Shown here in pieces: positions 1-9,198 of a stretch of 64,000 nucleotides of DNA. Origin of the DNA: a bacterium. Lineage in GTDB: Bacteria > Pseudomonadota > Alphaproteobacteria > Rhizobiales > JAKIUO01. Location: positions 1 through 64,000 of the forward strand of contig JAAETJ010000282.1 of NCBI GenBank assembly GCA_024228495.1, written 5' to 3'. The position numbers and the translations under genes are program-made. The notes under the pieces are model-generated. The model did no database searches and had not been told where the DNA came from. It worked only from the letters and a program-made list of their open reading frames with translations. Numbering within the stretch: position 1 is the first letter of the stretch; every line of letters starts with the position of its first letter.

Positions 1-60
1 ACTTGCATAACGATCAGATTTGCGTTCATACTGCGGTCGAGTGGTATCATTCCAGGTCAT
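1..60 (-). pseudogene. IS5-family transposase, N-terminal fragment truncated by the window edge (may be intact outside)
   Basis: Reverse complement of 1-60 reads ATG... MTWNDTTRPQYERKSDRYAS, resembling the N-terminus of IS5-family transposases (M-W-T-D-T-T-R-x-Q-Y-x-R-x-x-x-R-Y-A-S). Confidence 0.6.
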
Positions 61-385
61 TGTGTCCTCCATCGAATCATTCAACTCAATGGAAGCACAT
101 CCTCTTGATATCACTCAACTTAGTTTTGAATTAGCCTCTTAGAGGCCGGGCTGGCTGCTTGGAGATACACTTCATTGTCTGATCAATATTTATTATTTTC
201 CATTAGCCGATCATAAAATAACCGTTGAGGCAACTGGTTGATAAGTTTTCTAACAGTGTCGTGAGTGCATTATACACCAGCCAAGCTGGTATCCGTTCAC
301 TCTTGGTTACGGAGATTTGATCCTTTGCAATACAGGGCAACGGCAATGACCATAATTTAAAACACTCGAAAAAGGCGGTTCTCCC

Positions 386-1174
386 TCAAAACATAAATTG
401 TTCTGACAAGATACGCTCATCAAGTGCGTGGCCTTTGTCGAACATCAGTTTGAGGATGATGTCTGAGCGTTGCTCGATGCGCACTTCGCGCACATTGCGA
501 ATTTCTACATGGTCGGCCACAACGCTGACCGGACGTTTTTCAGGTTCCAGCACTTCTATGTGCATGCAGGCTGTATTGGGCAGTAGGGCACCGCGCCAGC
601 GTCTGGGGCGAAACGGGCTGATCGGAGTAAGGGCAAGCAGTGGTGCGTTGATCGGTAAGATGGGACCGTGAGCAGACAGGTTGTAAGCTGTGCTTCCTGC
701 TGGTGTCGCGACCAGTACACCATCGCAAATCAGCATTTCAAGGCGTATTTTATTATCAATAGAGAGGCGCAGCTTGGCGGCCTGATAGCGTTGGCGCAAC
801 AAGGAGACTTCGTTGATGGCCAGTGCCTTGCTCTCATTACTATCGCAATCAAATACGTGCATTTGCAGAGGGTGAATGACATTGGTCTCGGCGCTTTCAA
901 GGCGCTCAAGCAGACCCTCGGCACGATAATCATTCATCAAGAACCCGAGTGATCCTTGATGCATGCCATATATTGAGGAACCAGCTTTCATGGTCTCGTG
1001 CAGGGTTTGCAGCATCAGGCCATCACCGCCAAGGGCCACGACTACATCGGCCTCGTCAATATTCACCGACCCATAGTGCCGCTCAAGTTCGGCTTTCGCG
1101 GCAATGGCCGTATCGACGGTACTGGCGACAAAAGCCAGTTTTTTTTGTCCTGATTTATTGTGTGTCGTGTCCAT
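386..1174 (-). CDS. nadK: NAD kinase
   Basis: 262 aa; [11 protein letters not shown] motif, [24 protein letters not shown]. Confidence 0.93.
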   Translation of the reverse strand: MDTTHNKSGQKKLAFVASTVDTAIAAKAELERHYGSVNIDEADVVVALGGDGLMLQTLHETMKAGSSIYGMHQGSLGFLMNDYRAEGLLERLESAETNVIHPLQMHVFDCDSNESKALAINEVSLLRQRYQAAKLRLSIDNKIRLEMLICDGVLVATPAGSTAYNLSAHGPILPINAPLLALTPISPFRPRRWRGALLPNTACMHIEVLEPEKRPVSVVADHVEIRNVREVRIEQRSDIILKLMFDKGHALDERILSEQFMF

Positions 1175-1289
1175 CGGTTCGCTTTTTTTCTTGGCTGTTT
1201 CGCGGATATTGCCCGATAATAGCAGTTAATCGCCAAACGCATGAGTGTTATATTGTTGAAAGCGTAAATATGGTGAAGGAGTTTTTATT

Positions 1290-1622
1290 ATGCCCGAGCA
1301 AGATGTTTTGATGGTCTATACGACATTTCCGAATGAGCAGAGTGCAAGGCTGATTGCCAGAGAACTGGTGAATCGCAAACTGGCGGCGTGCGCGAATATA
1401 TTTGGCAGCATGACGTCGATCTTTGAATGGAAGGGAGAGTTGATGGAGGAGAGGGAAGTTGGCGTGCTGTTCAAGACTGTACGTCCCCGCTTTGCGGAGT
1501 TTTCAAGCAAGTTATGCAAGTACCACCCCTATGAGACACCCGCCGTGGTCGGCTTGGACGCCGCGTATGTCGAAAAAAACTATCTGACGTGGCTAGGGAC
1601 CCAGACACGCCAAGTTGACTAA
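1290..1622 (+). CDS. cutA: Divalent-cation tolerance protein CutA
   Basis: 110 aa; VYTTFPNEQSARLIARELVNRKLAACANIFG...YEWKGE-like, HPYETPAVVGL. Confidence 0.92.
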   Translation: MPEQDVLMVYTTFPNEQSARLIARELVNRKLAACANIFGSMTSIFEWKGELMEEREVGVLFKTVRPRFAEFSSKLCKYHPYETPAVVGLDAAYVEKNYLTWLGTQTRQVD

Positions 1623-1748
1623 GGGAGGCGTTGGCAAAGCAATCAATAGCAATAATGGCTGAAAATAAATAGTAGGCAAGTTCACTTAAGAGCAGGCAAG
1701 TTCACTCATATGTCCGCTTATGCTGGTTTGCTAAAGAAAAGCTGGAAA

Positions 1749-1892
1749 TTAGCGAGAGGCAAGGACAATCAATGTCAGTACTGGTATCAGCCACAGTGCG
1801 CCAAAAAGAATAAAGCCCGATAAAAAGCCCGAAGGCAGTATATGAACGCCGAGAGACTTCGGCAAATAAGGATATTGTGCAGTATTCATCAT
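1749..1892 (-). CDS. Small single-TM hypothetical protein (47 aa)
   Basis: Internal start of the 1749..2012 ORF: MMNTAQYPYLPKSLGVHILPSGFLSGFILFGALWLIPVLTLIVLASR; AGGAGGT Shine-Dalgarno just upstream on the minus strand. Confidence 0.5.
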   Translation of the reverse strand: MMNTAQYPYLPKSLGVHILPSGFLSGFILFGALWLIPVLTLIVLASR

Positions 1893-2227
1893 CGTGACCT
1901 CCTGTCTGCAAACAAACAGGGCTTTGGCGGCTGACCTCATTAGATGAGTTTTGCTCGTTTGAAATTGCCCTGTTCCTTTTAGTACTACATATGGTGGTCT
2001 GCAGGGAGTCAATTATAGCTTGTTCACGCAATCTTGTGAACGAGTGAATACGGTGTGTACCGTTTCGACTATTTGCTCTTGCCCATGCGAAGAATGGAAG
2101 GGCTCGCGGGCGCTAAAAATCCAATCATCGCGATATTGCTTGAATAGTCGGAGTAAACCAGCAGGGAAATTGTGGAGTCAGCGATGAAGTTACATTCGCG
2201 CTGTGACCCACCCGAAAGATCGATCCC

Positions 2228-3292
2228 CTAGTTATTGAGTGTGAAGTTTCCGCCATTATTACTGAAACCAAATCTCTTGCGCCGGTAGCGTTTTCTCCAG
2301 GAACGTACAGCTGTTCTGCGACGCGCTTTTCTCTTGGCGATACGTTTTTTTTTCAAGTACCTGGCGCGGCGCATACGTTTGATCTTGCGTCGTTTCATAG
2401 AAGGAGGCGCAATATAATTTTCAACGAGCCGCGGACGCTTAATTTCATATTGAGGCGTTCGGGTGGTCGAAGTTGGCCGGAAAGCGGCTTTGCGGCTCCG
2501 CGCTTTAGTCCGCCATTTACTGACCCGTTTGAAGGCCCTTGTTCTGGTATTAGCTTTGCGCTTGCCAGCACTCGCGAGGCTGGTTTCATTGATCGTCGGC
2601 GTCTCAACACAAACTGTTTTGGTGACTTGTTGCAGGTGTTCAAGTGAGCTGACAAGAGGCGTCTTGGTTGTCAGGCTGGAACCAGTACTGGTATTGTAAA
2701 AAGTGATGGCAGCACGGGCGTTATCATCCCAATTACTTGTGACATTGCCGGAATAGCAACCGATCCGTCTAAGCTCTCGCTTCACGAGCACCGCTGTCAG
2801 GCGCGGGCCAAGAACAGGCTTTTGGGATTTGACATATCTTTGCTGATAGCTCTGTCCCAAAGGCTTGGTTGTCCCGCGTGTAAATTTATTGCGGCCTTCA
2901 CTAAAGGTCTGGCTGGTTTCCGTTTTTGCAAGCTGGACCAGTTTTATCGGTGTTTCTATAGGTAAGGCAGGAGGCAATTTAGCATATTTGAAAGAGCTGT
3001 TGGCAACGCGGCGCGGGTTGCGTGACGGTAATGCTGGGTCGCGGATGCTGGCGTATTCGTTCCGTGTCGCAGCCTTATCTTGCCGGTCGGAGCGTAAATA
3101 TAGAGATGAGTATTTGTCTCGTGATGTCAGCTTCTTAGGACTGGTTCTGTCCAAGGCATGTGCCGCAATGAACTTATGTTTTCCAAAATCAGCAAACCTG
3201 TTGACCTGTTGACCGTTTTCATCGACAGGTTTTCCTGTAACATAGAAAAAGCCGCTTAGCAGAGCAAAAGCAATTAACGTGACGCGAGTCAT
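2228..3292 (-). CDS. Secreted protein with PG_binding_1-like domain and a long Arg/Lys-rich C-terminal tail
   Basis: 354 aa; N-terminal signal-like segment; LVKRELRRIGCYSGNVTSNWDDNARAAITFYN matches peptidoglycan-binding-domain pattern; C-terminus MKRRKIKRMRRARYLKKKRIAKRKARRRTAVRSWRKRYRRKRFG. Confidence 0.7.
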   Translation of the reverse strand: MTRVTLIAFALLSGFFYVTGKPVDENGQQVNRFADFGKHKFIAAHALDRTSPKKLTSRDKYSSLYLRSDRQDKAATRNEYASIRDPALPSRNPRRVANSSFKYAKLPPALPIETPIKLVQLAKTETSQTFSEGRNKFTRGTTKPLGQSYQQRYVKSQKPVLGPRLTAVLVKRELRRIGCYSGNVTSNWDDNARAAITFYNTSTGSSLTTKTPLVSSLEHLQQVTKTVCVETPTINETSLASAGKRKANTRTRAFKRVSKWRTKARSRKAAFRPTSTTRTPQYEIKRPRLVENYIAPPSMKRRKIKRMRRARYLKKKRIAKRKARRRTAVRSWRKRYRRKRFGFSNNGGNFTLNN

Positions 3293-3679
3293 AATACACC
3301 TCTATATTTTTACTGATGCTAACGTATACTTGACCCTTTCGCAATAGGGCATTTACCACATGTTGATCAATAGGGAGGCGGTCGCGTCACGGTTGATGTA
3401 CCACTATGCCGTGATCCTGGAAACAGCAAATAACGGCGTATTTAAGCGATATTTTACCGAAATTAGAGTGTAGCTTATTGATAAAGATTCGTATACGTAT
3501 AATAAGCCTGTGGAGTTAAGCTCAGCTCTGCAACAGGCAATTAATCGCGCATACGTCCTAATAACTTTTATTCCCTCTGGCGCTGTGATCTGTGTTGCCG
3601 AGGGAGGATTAGATTAGAGAAAGGCATGCCATCCCCCTACCAATCTTGTTATAATCTGATTACCATGCCGGAGGGATAT

Positions 3680-3766
3680 ATGGTAAATCGAGATCGTTTT
3701 CGCGAAGCTTGCGGATATTGGCGGGTGCTCTTGAAGACGTTTTTGAACCTTCTAACAGGAGCCTGA
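3680..3766 (+). CDS. Possible 28-aa leader ORF ending 1 nt before the FecR-like gene
   Basis: GGAGGG a few nt upstream of ATG; MVNRDRFREACGYWRVLLKTFLNLLTGA*; TGA at 3764-3766, next ATG at 3768. Confidence 0.3.
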   Translation: MVNRDRFREACGYWRVLLKTFLNLLTGA

Positions 3767-3767
3767 T

Positions 3768-4634
3768 ATGAGATTTTCGACGTTAACCGCACTAACACTA
3801 TTTTTATCGATTTTCTTTTTATTGCAAGCCAATGAGCGGGTGTCTGCGACGATTTGGGTCGAACAGATTATTGGCCAATCAAAAGCCATTGTCATCGCCC
3901 GCAAGGGTAATTTTCTTGAAACGAGCGAGATGATGCGGTTGATACCAGGAGATGTTGTCAAGGTGACGGATGACAAGTCCTCGGTGCGCATATTGTTTGG
4001 GTCTGGCGCAATCAAAAATATAACCAAGGCAGCGTCCCCCTTTATGATTGACGGCAAGCAGGAGGGCAGCTCGTTTTTGACCAACCTGTTTGGGGAAGTA
4101 AAAAAAATGCTGGTGGCAAGCTCTGATGAAACCGAAGCCGTGGGAATGATGACGCGTGGACGCTCCAAGCAGCTTGCAATTCTGGGCACCGGGGCGGAAG
4201 AGAATATGGTGCTTGCCGGAGCGCAGCCTTTAGCGGTCGCATGGTCCGGGGGGGCAGCGCCCTTCAAGCTTTCATTGATCAATCCCGACAGTGACAAACC
4301 GGTGTTTTCCAAAGCTGGTCTTACTGAACAAAAATTGACGATTGATGCCGCTGAAATGGGAGCGAGTGGTCTGGAAGCTGGCGAGTATCAGGTGCTCATA
4401 GAGGATGGCGGGAAGACGTCCTCCAGTATAGAGATCGAACTTTTGACTGTTGAACTATCGGAGTTGCCGGCCCAGGCTCAAAAACTGTTGGCGTTGAAGC
4501 TCGACGAGCGTGTCGAAGCCCGTTTGTTGATCAATTTGTTGCACAAGCAGCCTGAATGGCGCTTTTTTGCCTATAGCCTTGCTCTGCGGTACGGACTTGA
4601 AAAAGAACGAGTCGCTCTGCTGGTGATGAAATAG
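3768..4634 (+). CDS. Secreted FecR-like / SH3-like domain protein
   Basis: 288 aa; signal peptide; LIPGDVVKVTDDKSSVRILFGSGAIKNI resembles FecR domain core; first of three collinear genes. Confidence 0.6.
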   Translation: MRFSTLTALTLFLSIFFLLQANERVSATIWVEQIIGQSKAIVIARKGNFLETSEMMRLIPGDVVKVTDDKSSVRILFGSGAIKNITKAASPFMIDGKQEGSSFLTNLFGEVKKMLVASSDETEAVGMMTRGRSKQLAILGTGAEENMVLAGAQPLAVAWSGGAAPFKLSLINPDSDKPVFSKAGLTEQKLTIDAAEMGASGLEAGEYQVLIEDGGKTSSSIEIELLTVELSELPAQAQKLLALKLDERVEARLLINLLHKQPEWRFFAYSLALRYGLEKERVALLVMK

Positions 4635-4685
4635 CATGCGAGCTTAACCCTTGCATTATATATTCAAATTGAGAAAGCCAAGAAG

Positions 4686-6944
4686 ATGTTTCATCGCCTG
4701 AGTGTCCACTGGCGCCCCTATCTTTTCCTGCTGACCTTGTTGGTTGGATTTGGCCAATCGGCTAACGCCCGTAAATATGGGTTTCTTGTCGGGGTTTCCA
4801 ACTACCCCAATCTGGAAAAAAAGTTTCAGCTGTCGGGGCCTGACAATGATGTCGAGCTGATGAAGAACGTGTTGCTTCAGATGCAGGTTGAAGAGCGGGA
4901 CATCAAGCTTCTTTACAGCTCTCATACACAGCGACCGACCCGGGAAAATATTATTGAGGGGTTGCGTGAGCTTGCGACAAAAACCACGGCGAACGATTTT
5001 GTCTATCTGTTTTTTGCAGGGCATGGTTCTCGTCAACCGGCAAGGGCAGGGGATACCGAGGAAGAAGATCAGCTTGATGAAATTTTCCTGCCTGAAGATG
5101 TTGGTACCTGGAGTGATGAAATCGGTGCTGTTGAGCGCGCGATTACCGATAATGAGATTAATGCCCTGATTACAGCTATTCGGGCCAATGGAACCTTTGT
5201 CTGGGCGATCTTTGATAGTTGTCATTCTGGCACCATGTTGCGCTCGGTCGATCGGATCAAGTGGCGCAAGGTCGATCCCAATGCGCTGGGCATACCATCG
5301 GTTGCAGCAGCACGCGCGGGGGATCGTCAGGGCAATAATGAGAAATCCCCTTCGAACGTTGCGAGCAACGTATCCGTGGAGCGCTCCAAGCCTGGTGGCT
5401 TCGTGGCCTTTTATGCAGCTCAAAGTCATGAGTTGGCGCCGGAGCTGAAACTGCCGCCACATGGCGCCAAACCAAAATCACACGGCCTGTTCACCTATCA
5501 GCTTGCCCATGCCATGATGTCGGGTGCTGGTTTAAGCTATCGTCAGCTTGGACAAACGATCTTGCAAAATTATGTCGCGCAGGGTATGCGGGCGACTACC
5601 CCCTTGTTTGAGGGTACCCACCTTGATGCACTGATGTTTGGGCGCATCAATCAAGGCGACAATAATCAATGGCCGGTGCGAAAACGGGGTGGTTCCAAAC
5701 CATCGCTGTTTGTTCCCGCTGGCCAATTGCAGCAAATCGGTAAGGGGGCTATTTTTGCGTTGCTTGCCAAAGTCTCGGATGCAAATGACCAGGCTCTTGG
5801 CTTTGCACGGGCTGATCTCGTGGAGATTTTTGGTACGAAATTGGTCCCTATTGCCTATAATGACAAGCCTGCTGCTGATATCCAAGCATTACCGCGTTCG
5901 ACTTACGCAAGAATGATCAAGCCATCGTTTCAGTTTGGTCTAAGCGTGGCCATGGCGCGTCTTGGCTATGCTGTGAGTGATCGTGAGCGCCGCGTCGTAA
6001 GGGTCATCGAGGCAATGGCGCAAAAGCAGCAAGCAGATAAAAATCTGAACGGGTTGCGCATCAAGTGGCAACAGCCAGGGGAGCCCGCTGATATCCATCT
6101 GGTCTTTTCTCCAGCTCAGAAAAGCCAGGCAGCAACACAGGGTTGCGCTCGCAACCATTTATGGTTTCTTGATCGCACTGGCGCGCTTATCTGCTCGGGC
6201 AACAAGGCTAATCTGTCATTTCGTTTGCAAAACCCTTCCATTGATTTTGATCGCAATGTCGAAAAGGCGCTTGGTGAATGGCTGAACGCCATTGGCAAGG
6301 TAAGAAATCTTGAGCAGATGGTCGAGCGCTTTAAGGGGGGGCGTTTTGCTCGCAAAATAAAAATAAGATTATGGGTGAAACCGGCAAAAGGCGGCAAGGA
6401 GGTGATCGTTGATCAAGCTTCGCGTCGCCCGTTGCTGGCAGGGGACAGAATTCGCCTCGAACTCAACAACACCTCTGGGACGCCCGTTGATCTGACGGTC
6501 TTGTTTATCGATAGCCATTTCGGCATCACACCCATTTTCCCGATCCGCGGGGGAACCAACCGCATTGCGGCCAAGTCGCAGTTGAATAGTGTCGGTGGCA
6601 AAATTACCAGCGATACGCTGGGGTTGGAGGGTATGGTGGTTATCGTGACGAAGGCATTGGCGGGAACTCCGGTTGCTGATTTTCGTTCATTGGGACAAAA
6701 GAAACTCTCGCTGACAAAAAACGTGCGCTCCATGGGGGACGCGCAAGCATCCTTGTCCAATCCACAGCTATCGGCCGTGGAGGATCTGTTTAACAGCGCC
6801 ATTTTCGGCAAGCTGGCCGCCTCCCAAAGTCGGGCCCGGAAACGAGCAATGTCGACCCGCTCCGGCAGTAAGCGAAAACGATCTTCGCGCACCCCGTTCA
6901 AGCATGTCGCCATCAAATCATTGCGTTGGATGGTGGGAAATTAG
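4686..6944 (+). CDS. Secreted caspase-family (C14/metacaspase-like) protease with DUF4384-like C-terminal domain
   Basis: 752 aa; signal peptide ending SANA; GFLVGVSNYPN; catalytic His in YLFFAGHGSR (codon 113, nt 5022-5024) and Cys in FDSCHSGT (codon 179, nt 5220-5222); C-terminal LLAGDRIRLELNNTSGTPVDLTVLFIDSHFGITPIFP. Confidence 0.88.
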   Translation: MFHRLSVHWRPYLFLLTLLVGFGQSANARKYGFLVGVSNYPNLEKKFQLSGPDNDVELMKNVLLQMQVEERDIKLLYSSHTQRPTRENIIEGLRELATKTTANDFVYLFFAGHGSRQPARAGDTEEEDQLDEIFLPEDVGTWSDEIGAVERAITDNEINALITAIRANGTFVWAIFDSCHSGTMLRSVDRIKWRKVDPNALGIPSVAAARAGDRQGNNEKSPSNVASNVSVERSKPGGFVAFYAAQSHELAPELKLPPHGAKPKSHGLFTYQLAHAMMSGAGLSYRQLGQTILQNYVAQGMRATTPLFEGTHLDALMFGRINQGDNNQWPVRKRGGSKPSLFVPAGQLQQIGKGAIFALLAKVSDANDQALGFARADLVEIFGTKLVPIAYNDKPAADIQALPRSTYARMIKPSFQFGLSVAMARLGYAVSDRERRVVRVIEAMAQKQQADKNLNGLRIKWQQPGEPADIHLVFSPAQKSQAATQGCARNHLWFLDRTGALICSGNKANLSFRLQNPSIDFDRNVEKALGEWLNAIGKVRNLEQMVERFKGGRFARKIKIRLWVKPAKGGKEVIVDQASRRPLLAGDRIRLELNNTSGTPVDLTVLFIDSHFGITPIFPIRGGTNRIAAKSQLNSVGGKITSDTLGLEGMVVIVTKALAGTPVADFRSLGQKKLSLTKNVRSMGDAQASLSNPQLSAVEDLFNSAIFGKLAASQSRARKRAMSTRSGSKRKRSSRTPFKHVAIKSLRWMVGN

Positions 6945-7135
6945 GAGCATTTAAGTGATGTCCGAATGGGCGTGCTCTGTGATTTTTTATAAAGGGTCCA
7001 GTTGTTTTCGCTTGGTGCACTGTTCGATTTATCACGAAATTTTCCTTGTAATTTTAACCGGAATTTCGCAAACTTGCTAGCGGGGACAGAGTATATCAGG
7101 TGGATGGTGATCAACTAATCTGCTAGGCGTATTGT

Positions 7136-8725
7136 TTGGAAGGGCTGGGCATGGCTGCATTCTGGCGTAGGGTTCCCGGATTCTGGCAAAATTTCATTGC
7201 CGGATTATTGATCATCGGGGCACTTTTGAGTCTGGATCGAACCGCCGTTGTCAAACATTGGGAAGACTGGGCCGTCGATATCATGATCCGGCTGAACAGC
7301 TCACTGGATCGTATGACGGGAGAGCGTCGCGGACGCACCGATCTACAATTTACCTTTTTGGACATGGACGAACATTCATTTCGCGACAAGAGCTGGAACG
7401 AACCCTTCCATGTGCCTCGCGACAAGGTGTTGAAACTGATAGAGTTTGCGGTCGAGGGCAAGGCCTCGATTATTGTCGTTGATGTAAATTTTAGCAAGAA
7501 GGGCACTGATCCTGATGCTGACAGAGCCCTTGTCGATTATGTTGCCAATTATCCCAGCAGTGCCCCGCCGCTTATTTTGATGCGCGCCAAGCGTAATCAG
7601 GAGGGGAGCGGTTCAGCCGATCTTGGGGAATTTCGGAAAACTATTTTTGCGGGTATAAAGCACTCTAACGTGCATTTTGCGCAGCCATTATTCCGGCGCG
7701 ACAGGCACGATGGCGTGGTGCGAAGCTGGATTTTGTTTGATCAAGGATGTTTTGGTGGACAAGGCCTGTCAGTTCCTTCAGTGCAATTGCTGTCTTATGC
7801 CTTATTGAAAGACCGGCATGGCGGGGGACGACAAAACCTGTTGGATCTTGATGCATCAATGAGTGCCAATGCACCAACCACCTGTAATTCCAGCAAGAAA
7901 TTGAATTATAATTTGCGTCCTGTTATTCTGGGCAAAACGGTTTTCCGTCAGCAAAGGCTTGGCGAGAGGTTGATCTACTCAATCCCGTGGCCAAAATCTA
8001 GTCACGTCTCTTCAGATCTTGCGACCATCCCCGCTGTATTTGTCACTGACCGCGGTTTTAAAAACTATGAAGAGGTCACGGACCGTATCACCTTGATCGG
8101 AGCAAGCTATGGAGCTTCTCACGATTTACATCTGACCCCACTTGGGTTAATGCCCGGAACACTGATCATTCTCAATGCCATCAAATCATTGTCTTTGTTT
8201 GATCAGATACAACCGCCACCGCTATATATTCGTCTGGCTTTTTTGATTACTTTCATCACTGTTCTTAGCTATGTATTCTCGAAATATAGCAATGTTATCA
8301 AACTATTGGTCATCTCGACCATGGTGTTTGTTTTCTTTGTGCCGATCAGTTTCTGGTTTTTCAAATATGGTGTGTGGTTTGATTTCGGCATCTTGTTGCT
8401 AGGCATCAAACTACAGCATACGGCCTCTGAATTTCTCGAGGTGAGGGAGCTTAAGCGCCTGCGCAGTGAATTGCTGGCATTTAAATCAAACAAATCTGTG
8501 TCAGGTGATTCGCAATCAGTCAGTGTGCCTGCCGAATTCAATTATTCAGATCCAGATGAAATGGAAGTGCAAGTGCGTTTAAAGCGTAACAAGGATGGCA
8601 GTTTCAGGGTGAAAGCCTTCCCGGCCGGGCTATCCAGCGCGGAATTCGAGATTGCTCCCCAAGGACTGAAAAAGAAACAGAGTGGCTATGTCCTTGATTT
8701 GAAACGCCACGGCTCCTCGTCTTGA
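7136..8725 (+). CDS. CHASE2-domain membrane protein without recognisable output domain
   Basis: 529 aa (TTG 7136; ATG at 7151 plausible); DRTAVVKHWEDWAVDIMIR, FLDMDEHSF, VPRDKVLKLIEFAVEGKASIIVVDVNFS, ITLIGASYGASHDLHLTPLG-LMPGTLIILNAIKSL, then 3 TM helices. Confidence 0.8.
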   Translation: MEGLGMAAFWRRVPGFWQNFIAGLLIIGALLSLDRTAVVKHWEDWAVDIMIRLNSSLDRMTGERRGRTDLQFTFLDMDEHSFRDKSWNEPFHVPRDKVLKLIEFAVEGKASIIVVDVNFSKKGTDPDADRALVDYVANYPSSAPPLILMRAKRNQEGSGSADLGEFRKTIFAGIKHSNVHFAQPLFRRDRHDGVVRSWILFDQGCFGGQGLSVPSVQLLSYALLKDRHGGGRQNLLDLDASMSANAPTTCNSSKKLNYNLRPVILGKTVFRQQRLGERLIYSIPWPKSSHVSSDLATIPAVFVTDRGFKNYEEVTDRITLIGASYGASHDLHLTPLGLMPGTLIILNAIKSLSLFDQIQPPPLYIRLAFLITFITVLSYVFSKYSNVIKLLVISTMVFVFFVPISFWFFKYGVWFDFGILLLGIKLQHTASEFLEVRELKRLRSELLAFKSNKSVSGDSQSVSVPAEFNYSDPDEMEVQVRLKRNKDGSFRVKAFPAGLSSAEFEIAPQGLKKKQSGYVLDLKRHGSSS

Positions 8726-9198
8726 AAATATATTTTTCATCGAAGAAGTACCGCAATATGGGCGCAACGAGAGTGATCGGGTTCCTTCGTGACCGGAATG
8801 GTCCGAATGTTTACAGAGTTTTTACCTCAATTCATCATATTTGGTAGTTGAGGATGGTCAGTGTTTCCTCTGTATTGCGTTTTTTCTGGTTGTAGATGCT
8901 AGTTTTTTGTAACTTGTCCGTAATGCCAATTGTGTGTTGCATCAGGTTGAATTTTTAAACAGTATCGTGAGATATGCGAATAATCACCCACCCGGTACGG
9001 GTAACAGGCATTCTTAGAGAATAGCCATATCAAGGTGGATTTAGCAGCATGACGCTCATCTCTGGAAAAACATAGTTTTTTGATCGCACGGTTATGACCA
9101 ATCAATGATTGATCGTGACACCCTCATATAAGTAAGTAAGAACTTGTGGTCTGTTAGGTACCAAGTTGTACCAGCAACAGTAAAACGGAGGGAGCATC

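Noticed and set aside
2450-2699. 65- and 78-aa plus-strand ORFs
   Set aside because: Antisense to the basic PG-binding protein; unusual only because of its Arg/Lys codons.
3492-3501. Palindrome TATACGTATA upstream of the FecR-like gene
   Set aside because: Short, AT-rich, no associated promoter elements that I could place with confidence.
4656-5462. 268-aa minus-strand ORF
   Set aside because: Antisense to the well-supported caspase gene; no recognisable domain.
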